Positions 28,986-38,399 of a DNA stretch of 44,199 nt are shown here, piece after piece (the first letter of the stretch is position 1; each line of letters begins with the position of its first letter). Origin of the DNA: Gammaproteobacteria bacterium (GTDB lineage: Bacteria; Pseudomonadota; Gammaproteobacteria; Pseudomonadales; Azotimanducaceae); assembly GCA_002707325.1 (NCBI GenBank), contig PAMO01000023.1:1-44199 (forward strand). The letters are read 5' to 3'. The translations under genes and the position numbers were made by a program. The notes beneath the pieces were generated by a model. That model had not been told where the DNA came from. It was given only the letters and a program-made list of their open reading frames with translations, and searched no databases.

Positions 28986-31824
28986 TATTAAAACCTTTTT
29001 TCTGGAGAAGGTTCATCAATATTTCCTCGCCCTCTTGATCAACTTTTACCTCGACTACCAGAGTCCATATATTCTTAGGAATACCATATAACTCTCTGAT
29101 TTTTATACCATCTTTTTCTGTAATTACTAAAGTATCATTTGGGCTATAATTTAGATCGGAAGCGGTATACCTATGGTGATCCGAAAATTCTCGCATCTGA
29201 ACTCTCAGACCTAAAGTTGTTAAGGTACGATAAAACCTTCCTGGATTACCTATTCCAGCTAACGCTATAACCACCGGAAAGCGTTCGACAAAAGTCTTTA
29301 TAGATAATTTCTCTCCAGTCCCCAAGGCCACGAAATAGACAGGCGCAACTTCTATTAAAGTCTGCTTTTGAGGGACTCGATAACTAACTTTTTCGTTAGC
29401 TATCACCCAATCCACCCCCTCTAGCCTAGATATTGGCTCCCTAAGTGGACCAACAGGCAATAAGTGCTCATTACCGAATTCCCTTTGGCCGTCTACAATC
29501 ACTACCTCCATATCACGCTCTAAACTATAGTGCTGAAGCCCGTCGTCAGAGATTATTAGATCTACCGACTCTTCTGAAAGAAGCTTTTTTGCCGCGTTTA
29601 CGCGTTTTTTAGCAACTACCGTCGGACAACCAGTTTTTCTGGCTAAAATAAGTGCCTCTTCTCCTACTTCATCCACATGAGTCTTTTCTCCAACTCTAAC
29701 CGAAACACCATTTGCTCGTCCGCCAACCCCCCTTAGTACTATCCCTGGTCGCAAACCAAGATTCGATAAATAGTTAGCTAGCCAAATTACAAACGGGGTT
29801 TTACCGGTCCCTCCGACGGTAATATTGCCTACTACAATAACCGGAACCGGAGACCGCCAACTAGATTTGATCTTGAAACGATAACAAAGTCTCCGGAAAA
29901 ATATTAGCTGCTTAAAAATGTATTCCAGTGGCATTAACACAAACGGAATTCTAGAGCCGTTATACCAAAGATTCCGTTCTGAATACCTTTCTTCTTCTAC
30001 CGTATAATTCGAATCTATTAAGCCACTTTTTACCGTAGAGCTATCTAACCTATCCAATATCTCTTCATTGCTAATATTTTCCTCTGCAACCTTATTAGAG
30101 CAGAGATCTGCATAAATCCCACCAGATGCCAATAACTCCTCATGACTTCCAACTTCAACCAGTCGCCCCTCATCCAAAACAAATATCTTGTCGGCGCTCT
30201 CTACCGTAGCCAATCGGTGAGCTATTATTATAGTAGTACGCAACTCTTTCGTTGCATAAATAGCATTTCTAATATAACGCTCTGACTCTGAGTCCAGCGC
30301 AGAAGTAGGTTCATCGAGAATCAATATCGGCGCGTTCTTTATTAACGCTCTAGCAATAGCAATTCGCTGGCGCTGACCACCGGAAAGCAACACTCCATCG
30401 TCCCCAACAACGGTGTCTATCCCCTCCGGCAAAGACCTAAGAAACTCTATAACTCTGGAGTCATCCAGTACTTTCCTGACTTGCTCTTCATTCGTATTAG
30501 CTAAATCACCATACAATATGTTTTGCTCAACCGTATCATTGAAAAGGGTAATCGGTTGGTTAACTAGAGATATCTGTTTCCTGAGATCCTTTAAACGGTA
30601 ATTCTCTATGGGAATACCATCAAGCAATATTTGTCCTGCGCTAGGCTCATAAAAACGGGAGATCAAGCTAGCTAGGGTAGACTTGCCACTGCCTGAACGC
30701 CCAACAAATGCAACCGTTTCCCCGGGGCGAATAGTTAGATTTATATTTGTTAAAGCGTGGCTAGCACCCCCAAGGTACTGAAATGAAACATTTTTCATCT
30801 CTATAAGCCCTTCCGCTCGCTCAAGCCCAGTAATGCCTTGATCTCTTTCTGGGGTCTGATCCAGCTGCCAGAAGATATCCTCTGCCGCAGCCAATCCTCT
30901 TTGAAGCCGAGCATTCACCTCCGATAATCGTCTTATTGGCCTCGCTAATAAACCAGCAAACCCAAGGAACGTTACTATATCTCCGGTAGATAGATGCTCC
31001 CCAATATCTGGCTGTATTAGGAGACCAATTAGCATTGTCAGAGACAGGGCTACGAAGAGCTGTATAGCCTGGGTACTGCCAACTTTAGTGACTGCTAACT
31101 TTAGATTCTGCCTCATATTATCTTTACTTGCTTCCGCGAACCTTTCTATCTCATATTTATCGCCACCGAAAATACGTATTTCGCGATTAGCACCAACCGC
31201 CTCAGATGTAATATGGGAAACGTCTCCCATAGCAGCCTGGATACGCTTGCTTATACCTCTAAACCGACGGCTAGCAAAAAATGCAAGCAAGGTCACAGCA
31301 GGTGCCACCGTTAAAAAAATTAGAGTGAGCTTCCAATTGAGGTAAAACATTACCCCGAAATAAACAAAGATCTTTCCTCCATCTTGTATTATTGATTTAA
31401 GAGCATAAGTGCCAGTATCCCTAAGTTGGGCAACGTTATATGTAAAACGAGATAGAATTTCGCCCTTGCTCGTACTATCGAAGTAGGCGCTAGGCATTAC
31501 TAAAAGATGATCAAAAAGCTGACACCTAATAGTATGTACTACAGAAAACGATATTTTACTAAGTAGCGTCTCTCCCCCTATCTCGCCGACTGCTCTAACA
31601 CCGGCCATTGACAACATGATAAATGGAATATTTAGGCTCATGCCTAAACCTCCAGAACCCCAGCCATCTATCAGCTGACCGAATAGGCGCATAAAGTAAG
31701 CTTCGGATGCACTTCCCAATAAAAATGCGAAAATAGCTACAGTAAACGCAAACCATGAAGGCTTCACATATCTAAGCAAACGGCGATACATTCGCCAATT
31801 AGCTAGTCTTTTAGTTCGTGCCAT
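28972..31824 (-). CDS. MsbA-LpxK fusion: lipid A export ABC transporter (N-terminal ~580 aa) plus tetraacyldisaccharide 4'-kinase (C-terminal ~330 aa)
   Basis: One 950-codon ORF. MsbA part: TM domain, GRSGSGKSTLAS Walker A, LSGGQRQRIAIARALIKNAPILILDEPTSALD. LpxK part: VPVIVVGNITVGGTGKTPFVIWLA, ISDDGLQHYSLERDMEVVIVDGQREFGNEHLLPVGPLREP, SDHHRYT, VITEKDGIK. Confidence 0.92.
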   Translation of the reverse strand: MARTKRLANWRMYRRLLRYVKPSWFAFTVAIFAFLLGSASEAYFMRLFGQLIDGWGSGGLGMSLNIPFIMLSMAGVRAVGEIGGETLLSKISFSVVHTIRCQLFDHLLVMPSAYFDSTSKGEILSRFTYNVAQLRDTGTYALKSIIQDGGKIFVYFGVMFYLNWKLTLIFLTVAPAVTLLAFFASRRFRGISKRIQAAMGDVSHITSEAVGANREIRIFGGDKYEIERFAEASKDNMRQNLKLAVTKVGSTQAIQLFVALSLTMLIGLLIQPDIGEHLSTGDIVTFLGFAGLLARPIRRLSEVNARLQRGLAAAEDIFWQLDQTPERDQGITGLERAEGLIEMKNVSFQYLGGASHALTNINLTIRPGETVAFVGRSGSGKSTLASLISRFYEPSAGQILLDGIPIENYRLKDLRKQISLVNQPITLFNDTVEQNILYGDLANTNEEQVRKVLDDSRVIEFLRSLPEGIDTVVGDDGVLLSGGQRQRIAIARALIKNAPILILDEPTSALDSESERYIRNAIYATKELRTTIIIAHRLATVESADKIFVLDEGRLVEVGSHEELLASGGIYADLCSNKVAEENISNEEILDRLDSSTVKSGLIDSNYTVEEERYSERNLWYNGSRIPFVLMPLEYIFKQLIFFRRLCYRFKIKSSWRSPVPVIVVGNITVGGTGKTPFVIWLANYLSNLGLRPGIVLRGVGGRANGVSVRVGEKTHVDEVGEEALILARKTGCPTVVAKKRVNAAKKLLSEESVDLIISDDGLQHYSLERDMEVVIVDGQREFGNEHLLPVGPLREPISRLEGVDWVIANEKVSYRVPQKQTLIEVAPVYFVALGTGEKLSIKTFVERFPVVIALAGIGNPGRFYRTLTTLGLRVQMREFSDHHRYTASDLNYSPNDTLVITEKDGIKIRELYGIPKNIWTLVVEVKVDQEGEEILMNLLQKKGFNIGKS

Positions 31825-31860
31825 CAGAATTATTCAGCATTAGAGTAACCTAGCCTATCT

Positions 31861-32688
31861 CTAGTCTTTGGAACCATATCGTTTCTCAAAACAATAATTG
31901 GTGGCGTCAACGAACCCGTGTATAGATCCACAATCAAATCTTTGGCCCTTAAACTCACAGGCTATAACTTTTTTCTCCTTGCATTGAACACGCAGCGCAT
32001 CCGTAATCTGCACCTCTCCTTTTGCCCCAGGAGGTGTGTTCTCCAGTATTGCGAAGATGTCGGGAGTTAATATATACCTCCCAATAATAGCCAAGTCACT
32101 AGGCGGATTATCAATTGGCTTCTCTACCATGTCTGAAACAGAAAAGACTCCTTCACTAATTTCGTCACCAGCTATAACCCCATAGTTGTGAATCTGGTCC
32201 GCCTCCACTCGCTCAATGGCTACTATACTGCACTGATATTTTTCGTATAAAGGGATCATTTGGCTTAATACCCCTTGTCCATCACCAAAACAAAGATCAT
32301 CCGCTAAAACTAAACCGAATGGTTCTTCTCCTATCAAAGACCTTCCTTTCAAAATAGCATCACCCAATCCGCGCATCTCTACCTGGCGAACGTAAGAGAA
32401 GACACAAGAATCCATTAGCTCACGTATTCCCTCGAGTAATATCTCTTTCCCAGAGCCTTCTATTTGATGTTCGAGTTCATAACTCGTGTCAAAATGATCC
32501 TCTATAGCTCTCTTTCCTCTGCCGGTAACAAAACCAATTTGGCTTAAACCAGCTTCTGCCGCTTCCTCAACAGCATACTGAACCAATGGCTTATCTAAGA
32601 TTGGCAGCATTTCTTTGGGCATAGCTTTAGTAGCTGGTAGAAATCTTGTCCCATAACCCGCTACAGGAAATAAACACTTCTTAATCAT
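31861..32688 (-). CDS. galU: UTP-glucose-1-phosphate uridylyltransferase
   Basis: KCLFPVAGYGTRFLPATKAMPKEMLPILDKPLVQYAVEEA, LADDLCFG, GAKGEVQITDALR. Confidence 0.93.
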   Translation of the reverse strand: MIKKCLFPVAGYGTRFLPATKAMPKEMLPILDKPLVQYAVEEAAEAGLSQIGFVTGRGKRAIEDHFDTSYELEHQIEGSGKEILLEGIRELMDSCVFSYVRQVEMRGLGDAILKGRSLIGEEPFGLVLADDLCFGDGQGVLSQMIPLYEKYQCSIVAIERVEADQIHNYGVIAGDEISEGVFSVSDMVEKPIDNPPSDLAIIGRYILTPDIFAILENTPPGAKGEVQITDALRVQCKEKKVIACEFKGQRFDCGSIHGFVDATNYCFEKRYGSKD

Positions 32689-32716
32689 TCTAGATACCTT
32701 AGAGGATGCAATTGAA

Positions 32717-32732
32717 TTTTAGACGTCTAAAA
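32717..32732. repeat. 16-bp perfect palindrome upstream of galU
   Basis: TTTTAGACGTCTAAAA equals its own reverse complement; lies 28 nt upstream of the galU start. Confidence 0.8.
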
Positions 32733-32890
32733 CATTTTTCACCATGCTTCAATTCTTAACAACAGTAAACGCATGAAAGTAAGCGGTAAGATTAGAGGCC
32801 AGGCATAGTACAATCCCATCCTGTAACACAGCTTTCGCCCTCATTGGGATAAAGCTGAAATGAACACCATACTAGAATATTAACCAACAC

Positions 32891-33412
32891 ATGTTAAAAA
32901 ATCTTAAGATTGAACTTCCCAAAGCTAGCGATATAAATAATTACCGATCGTTAAAGCCCATGGCCAGATGGCTAGCTAAACCAGAAATTTGGCAATTCAA
33001 TCGCCGAACGGCTTCCGGGGCGACATTTATCGGACTATTCTGCGCATTCCTTCCAATACCCTCTCAAATGGTGATTGCAGCGCCGCTATCTATTATTTTC
33101 CGTTGCAATCTGCCTCTCGCTATTGCTTGGGTATGGATTTCAAACCCTATAACCGTAACTCCAATATATTACTTTTGTTATCAGCTAGGAGCATGGCTAT
33201 TAAATAGAGAGCTGGAGGTAACATCGATTGAAATAACCTGGCAGTGGTTCACCACCACCCTGAGCGACATCGCGTACCCTCTTCTCACAGGATCTTTAAT
33301 CTGCGGATGGGTAGCCGGTATTACTGGATTTATTGTGGTAAGAATGATGTGGCGATTAAAAACCATCAAAAGATGGAGGCAACGCCAAAGCCGGGACTCT
33401 CTAAAAAATTAA
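32891..33412 (+). CDS. DUF2062 domain membrane protein
   Basis: GATFIGLFCAFLPIPSQMVIAAPLSIIFRCNLPLAIAWVWISNPITVTPIYYFCYQLGAWLL. Confidence 0.87.
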   Translation: MLKNLKIELPKASDINNYRSLKPMARWLAKPEIWQFNRRTASGATFIGLFCAFLPIPSQMVIAAPLSIIFRCNLPLAIAWVWISNPITVTPIYYFCYQLGAWLLNRELEVTSIEITWQWFTTTLSDIAYPLLTGSLICGWVAGITGFIVVRMMWRLKTIKRWRQRQSRDSLKN

Positions 33413-34614
33413 GGATCATGAAGTCCAATTAACGGATTCTGAGAAGCAGCTTTCCTGGCTGGCAGCCAAGAAGCTGCGGAACATATAATCAATGATGAAA
33501 CTGCAATAATAAAAAGGTCGGGACCAGAGATCGACGAAGGAACCGCCTGATAATAGGTTCCTTGCAGAAAATCGAAACCAATGCTCGCTTCTATCCAGCT
33601 GAATACAAGATCTATATTTACGGATAGAAACAACCCTACAGCTAATCCTGCTATAACTCCTAGGGTAGAAATAACCAAGCCTTGGAATAGAAAAATTTTT
33701 ATGATCATAGGACCTGTCGCGCCTATAGTTCTTAGTATAGCTATAGCTGCTTGTTTATCATTAACCGTCATTAACTGCCCAGAAACGATGTTGAAAGATG
33801 CGATCATTACTATCATAAGAATGATCAAGAACATCATATTTCTTTCTAGCTCGACCGCCGTGAAAAGATCTCCATAGGTATCAACCCAACTGACCATTTT
33901 GATTTCAGGTTTGGCAACTTTTAGCCTGTTCTCTAGCTTCTCAATATCCATCGGATCCTGGATATCAACCCTATACTCCGCTCGCGACAGGCTGCCTTTA
34001 GCTAAACCTCTTAAGCTTTCAATTGGAACAATAATTAATGAATAATCTAAATCCGCTCCCAGGTGAAAAAGCCCAGAGACCCTATACTCCAGAACTTGCG
34101 GAATTACTCCATTCTCTGTCGGTTCCATCACAAAAACTCGCACCGGGGAGTTCGGGCTAAGCCTTAAGAAACGGCCTAAGCCAATGCCCATGCTTAAATT
34201 TGTATTTGACTCCATCAAGCTTTCAAGATCCCCATACTCGAAGCTGCTAAATATTCTAGGCTTACTTTCAATCCATTTCTGACTAGCTCCATAGATAGTT
34301 ACTGCTTGTGTACTTGAACCATCAGTAATCATTCCTTCACCAACAAGAAAAGGATAGACACCAACGACATTTGCATCATTCTCGATGCTATCTAGGAAAG
34401 TCTTCTCTGAGCCCTCTTCTATAAGGAGATGCGGAATCGACCCCAACAAGCGATCTTCCAGCTCCAATTCAAATCCGTTCATAACTCCGATAACCACCGT
34501 AAGGGCCGCTACTCCAAGCGACATACCCAATAGAGAAATCCAGGTAACAAATGAGATAAAACTCCGACGCCCTCGCCATAGATATCTCCAAGCGATCCAC
34601 AAAGTAGTTCTCAC
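33409..34614 (-). CDS. lolE: Lipoprotein-releasing ABC transporter permease (LolC/LolE family)
   Basis: SFVTWISLLGMSLGVAALTVVIGVMNGFELELEDRLLGSIPHL; MTVNDKQAAIAILRTIGATGPMIIKIFLFQG. LolC/LolE assignment by gene order. Confidence 0.85.
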   Translation of the reverse strand: MRTTLWIAWRYLWRGRRSFISFVTWISLLGMSLGVAALTVVIGVMNGFELELEDRLLGSIPHLLIEEGSEKTFLDSIENDANVVGVYPFLVGEGMITDGSSTQAVTIYGASQKWIESKPRIFSSFEYGDLESLMESNTNLSMGIGLGRFLRLSPNSPVRVFVMEPTENGVIPQVLEYRVSGLFHLGADLDYSLIIVPIESLRGLAKGSLSRAEYRVDIQDPMDIEKLENRLKVAKPEIKMVSWVDTYGDLFTAVELERNMMFLIILMIVMIASFNIVSGQLMTVNDKQAAIAILRTIGATGPMIIKIFLFQGLVISTLGVIAGLAVGLFLSVNIDLVFSWIEASIGFDFLQGTYYQAVPSSISGPDLFIIAVSSLIICSAASWLPARKAASQNPLIGLHDP

Positions 34615-35285
34615 TTGAGGATTCCATTAGCTAAAACTAAAGTTCTATGCATACGGCTTGCTATAGACTCATCGTGTGTCACCACCAAGAAACCAATCTT
34701 CTTCTCCTCACTTAGCTCGCAAATAAGCTCTAAAACCACCTCAGCATTATATCCGTCCAAATTTCCTGTTGGCTCATCCGCCAAAACCACTAGAGGATCA
34801 CCAATTAAGGCACGTGCTATGGCCACTCGCTGACGCTCCCCGCCCGAGAGCTCAGAAGGTCTATGGCTAGACCGACCAATAAGATCTACCTTTTTTAACA
34901 TCTCAAAGGCTAACTGATTGGAAGATGCGCTCGACATCCCCCTTAAACGAAGTGGCATCGCAACGTTCTCTAAAGCTGTGAACTCAGCCAAAAGATGGTG
35001 GAACTGGTACACGAATCCCATTTGAGTATTTCTAATCGAAGCTCGCAGTGAGCTCGACTCATTTGTAATGTCGACACCTCCAATTTTTATATCGCCTATT
35101 TCGGCATTATCTAGCCCAGCTAATAGATGCAATAACGTACTCTTTCCAGTTCCAGATCTACCTAAAATAGCTACTCGTTCACCTCGATTCAAACTAAGAT
35201 TAACGCCATTAAGGACATTGATTCGGGTACCTCCTTGCAAGAACGACTTCCCAACCCCTTTCGCCTCAACAACATAATCACTCAT
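34611..35285 (-). CDS. lolD: Lipoprotein-releasing ABC transporter ATP-binding protein
   Basis: GRSGTGKSTLLHLLAGLD, FVYQFHHLLAEFTALENVAMPL, ELSGGERQRVAIARAL, VLADEPTGNLD. Start set to MSDYVVEAKGVGKSF (8-bp ATGAGTGA overlap with the upstream permease). Confidence 0.94.
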   Translation of the reverse strand: MSDYVVEAKGVGKSFLQGGTRINVLNGVNLSLNRGERVAILGRSGTGKSTLLHLLAGLDNAEIGDIKIGGVDITNESSSLRASIRNTQMGFVYQFHHLLAEFTALENVAMPLRLRGMSSASSNQLAFEMLKKVDLIGRSSHRPSELSGGERQRVAIARALIGDPLVVLADEPTGNLDGYNAEVVLELICELSEEKKIGFLVVTHDESIASRMHRTLVLANGILK

Positions 35286-36492
35286 GCGAAAGTACCTCTG
35301 CTGGCTCTTGTCCAATTACCTTAATGGATGGGTAAATGGCACTCAACAAACATAAAAGGAAACTAATACTTATGATAAGAGCAATATCTTGCCCCAATAT
35401 CTCAACAGGGAGGTAGCGAACAAAATATTCACTCATAAGATCAACGGCCGTCCACTCATACATATGGGGTAGCATTAAAGCAATTATCCAACCTAATAAC
35501 AGACCTAAGCTAATCCCTAAAATAGCAATAACGATAGTCAGGCTAAGAAAAACCCTAACTAGGAAAGCATTATCTGCCCCCATCGTTCTAAATATGGCTA
35601 CCTCGCCCTCTCGCTGATCTACCGACATCACTAAAGTAGATACTAAATTGAAGGCGGCAACGCCAATTAATAAAGAAAGTAATATGAACATCATGCTCTT
35701 TTGTGTACGAATTGCTTCGTATAAAGCACCATAACTCATTGTCCAAGGACGCGAATATAAGCTAGGGTCGTCAAGCAAGTTTAGTCCATATTCAGCGGTC
35801 TCTTCCGCCAGGAATATGTCCTCTAATTTTAGTTGATAACCATGAATATGGTTTTTTAATTGAAAAAACGCTTGCGCATCTTCGATTTGAATATAAACCG
35901 AGCGAGAGTCAAGCATAGATTGGGAATCAACAATTCCTACCACACTAAACCTTTTTTGCCTCGATATCAGACCCCAGGGGGTAGTAGTAGTCTTTGGAAG
36001 AGTGAGATTGATAGTATCTCCAATACCAACGTTGAGAGCTAAAGAAACCCCTACGCCTAGGGCAACCTCAAAACCTCCAGCCTGCGAGGGCAGTTTACCT
36101 TTTGTGTAAATACTGACATCGGAAACTTCTTTATAACGCCGAGCATCTATCCCTAATATTAGGACCCCCTTCGTAGCATCGGGAACAGAAGCAAGACCGC
36201 CGCCTCGAATGATGGGTGCAATACCCTCAATATTTGGTAGCCCCTCCAGTTCCAAGATCTGCTTCTTATTATTCTCAAAAGGACTAGACCCAAGATATTC
36301 GATATGGGGTAAAACTCCCAGAATTCTTTCTCTAAACTCGCGATCAAAACCATTTATAACTGCTAAGACAATAAATAAAATTCCCACACTAAGACCCAAG
36401 CCTAAAATAGCTATCATATTTACCAATGAGATCGAAGCACCGCGAAAGAACGTGTATCGCAGGCCTATAGTCACAGATAACCTAGAGGTCAT
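35278..36492 (-). CDS. lolC: Lipoprotein-releasing ABC transporter permease (LolC/LolE family)
   Basis: ISLVNMIAILGLGLSVGILFIVLAVINGFDREFRERILGVLPHIEY; MSVDQREGEVAIFRTMGADNAFLVRVFL. Confidence 0.87.
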   Translation of the reverse strand: MTSRLSVTIGLRYTFFRGASISLVNMIAILGLGLSVGILFIVLAVINGFDREFRERILGVLPHIEYLGSSPFENNKKQILELEGLPNIEGIAPIIRGGGLASVPDATKGVLILGIDARRYKEVSDVSIYTKGKLPSQAGGFEVALGVGVSLALNVGIGDTINLTLPKTTTTPWGLISRQKRFSVVGIVDSQSMLDSRSVYIQIEDAQAFFQLKNHIHGYQLKLEDIFLAEETAEYGLNLLDDPSLYSRPWTMSYGALYEAIRTQKSMMFILLSLLIGVAAFNLVSTLVMSVDQREGEVAIFRTMGADNAFLVRVFLSLTIVIAILGISLGLLLGWIIALMLPHMYEWTAVDLMSEYFVRYLPVEILGQDIALIISISFLLCLLSAIYPSIKVIGQEPAEVLSHE

Positions 36493-36672
36493 ATGACATC
36501 TCTATATTTCGAATTTTCTTTTGTTCAATCATCTCTTGTTGTAGCGAACCCATATTCTTATGCGACATTCTCTAGCGCTCTTAGCATCAACCCATGAAAT
36601 CTATTAAGTCTCTCCTGCATATAGCGGATCCTAAACCTTCTTTTTAAATAGCAAGAAGATCCTTCAAAAAAA

Positions 36673-37686
36673 TCAGGGGCTAACTAAATAGGGTTCCATA
36701 TAGGAAGTATAGCGTTCCTCAATTCCTTTTTCGCCTTCCAGCAAAACTAGTACCGCGAGTTTTCTTTCTTCGGCAAATCTAAGTCCGTGCTCCACACCTA
36801 AAATACTAATTAGAGTCGCATAGCCATCGGCCCACATCGCTGTAGGCCTTATTACTGTGACAGATAGAAATGGGCTTTCGATCGGATAGCCTGTGCGTGC
36901 GTTAATCAAATGTGAATAAGCTATACCGTTAAACTTCCGAAAATTCCGATAATTTCCCGATGTTGCTACAGATGAGTCTTTCATAGATAGGATTCGATTA
37001 ACTACTCCATTTCCATAGGACACAGGGCTTGCTATTCCGATCCGCCAGGCTAGACCCTCTGGATTTAACCCTTGGACACGCACCTCTCCCCCTATTTCTA
37101 CGAGGAAATCTGCGCACCCGCTTTCTTTCAAACGCTGAGATATTCTATCAACCCCATAGCCCTTTGCTAAAGCTGATAGATCCAGATGTAGCGATTTCCT
37201 TTTCCTTATGGCGGCCGGAACTCTTTGGTCCAGAAAGTTATAACCAATCCTATTTTGAAGAATATCCTCTATAACTGAGCTTGCTGGCCTGCTATCTGTG
37301 GTGTTCTCACTACCAAAACCCCAAGCTGCTACCAAAGGCCAAGCTGTTATATCAAAAACCCCTTCCGAAAGTTCACTTAAATACAATCCAGCCTCAATTA
37401 CATAGTGCAGCTCATCCGAAATACGCTGCCATTCTCCTTCTCTGCTGCGATTAAAATTCGAAAGGGCGGAGTTAGAGTTATAAGTAGACATCTCCGTGTT
37501 AACAAAATCTAGTTCTTGAGAGATCATTCCGCCAATATCTGATGGGCAGCGACAAGAGATATGATAGGAAGTACCCATTGTTTTCCCTTCATAAATCAAA
37601 AAACTATCATCACCCGCACAACCAGACATCAAAGCCATCAGCCCGAAAAAAAGATAAGATAAGTAATATTTGTCAGATTTCAGCAT
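36673..37686 (-). CDS. apbE: FAD:protein FMN transferase (ApbE), putative lipoprotein
   Basis: Lipobox-like ALMSGCAG; GKTMGTSYHI, DLSALAKGYGVDRISQRL, VATSGNYRNF, SHLINARTGYPI. Confidence 0.92.
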   Translation of the reverse strand: MLKSDKYYLSYLFFGLMALMSGCAGDDSFLIYEGKTMGTSYHISCRCPSDIGGMISQELDFVNTEMSTYNSNSALSNFNRSREGEWQRISDELHYVIEAGLYLSELSEGVFDITAWPLVAAWGFGSENTTDSRPASSVIEDILQNRIGYNFLDQRVPAAIRKRKSLHLDLSALAKGYGVDRISQRLKESGCADFLVEIGGEVRVQGLNPEGLAWRIGIASPVSYGNGVVNRILSMKDSSVATSGNYRNFRKFNGIAYSHLINARTGYPIESPFLSVTVIRPTAMWADGYATLISILGVEHGLRFAEERKLAVLVLLEGEKGIEERYTSYMEPYLVSP

Positions 37687-37775
37687 TCTGTTTGGTCACG
37701 AAAGGCGCATAATAAAATGGTATCTCTGCGCAAAACCTCATTTTCAATAACTGCGATATTTAAGGATAATAGTCT

Positions 37776-38399
37776 ATGACAGTAATGATTTTTGTCCGTC
37801 ATGGACAGATTCGCGCAAATAAAAAAGGGCTATGGCACGGGTCTACCGATAGTTCTTTAACCCTTAAAGGGCATTATCAAGCAGCTCGAACAGCTAAACA
37901 TCTCGCTAATAAACAGTCAATTACAAAGATATATAGTAGTCCATTGAAGAGATGTGTAAACACAGCTCGTCATATTAGCAAATCAATAAAAATTCCTATT
38001 CTGATAGACGAAAATATAAGGGAGTATGCTATCGGGGATTGGGAAGGGTTGCCATTCAAGGTCCTCCAAGAAAAGTATGACTTCGTAAACAGGGTGCAAG
38101 CTGATCCAGATTTCCGTCCGCCAAATGGGGAATCATTAAAAGGAGTAAGTGATAGAATGTCTTCATTTATCGATAGAGTGAGGGAAGATAATAATAGACA
38201 ACAAAGAGGTGATATTTTAATCGTAAGTCACGGAGCTGCTATCTCTGTAGCGCTCGCTAAAGAAGTCGATCATACTTGCACTGCCTGGATGAAATATCAC
38301 ATATCAAATTGCAGCATTACCGAGCTACAATTTCTACCTGATGCTGTTCTAACGAAATTTAATGAGGTATCTCACCTAAGACTAAGGAGCCCTATATGA
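37776..38399 (+). CDS. Histidine phosphatase (phosphoglycerate mutase-like) family protein
   Basis: FVRHGQ, SSPLKRCVNTA, EYAIGDWEG, VSHGAAI. Confidence 0.9.
   Translation: MTVMIFVRHGQIRANKKGLWHGSTDSSLTLKGHYQAARTAKHLANKQSITKIYSSPLKRCVNTARHISKSIKIPILIDENIREYAIGDWEGLPFKVLQEKYDFVNRVQADPDFRPPNGESLKGVSDRMSSFIDRVREDNNRQQRGDILIVSHGAAISVALAKEVDHTCTAWMKYHISNCSITELQFLPDAVLTKFNEVSHLRLRSPI

Noticed and set aside
28972-31824. The MsbA-LpxK fusion as two separate genes joined by an annotation artefact
   Set aside because: The frame is continuous and the only alternative start in the linker is a weak TTG. I cannot exclude a sequencing error removing a stop, so read support remains to be checked.
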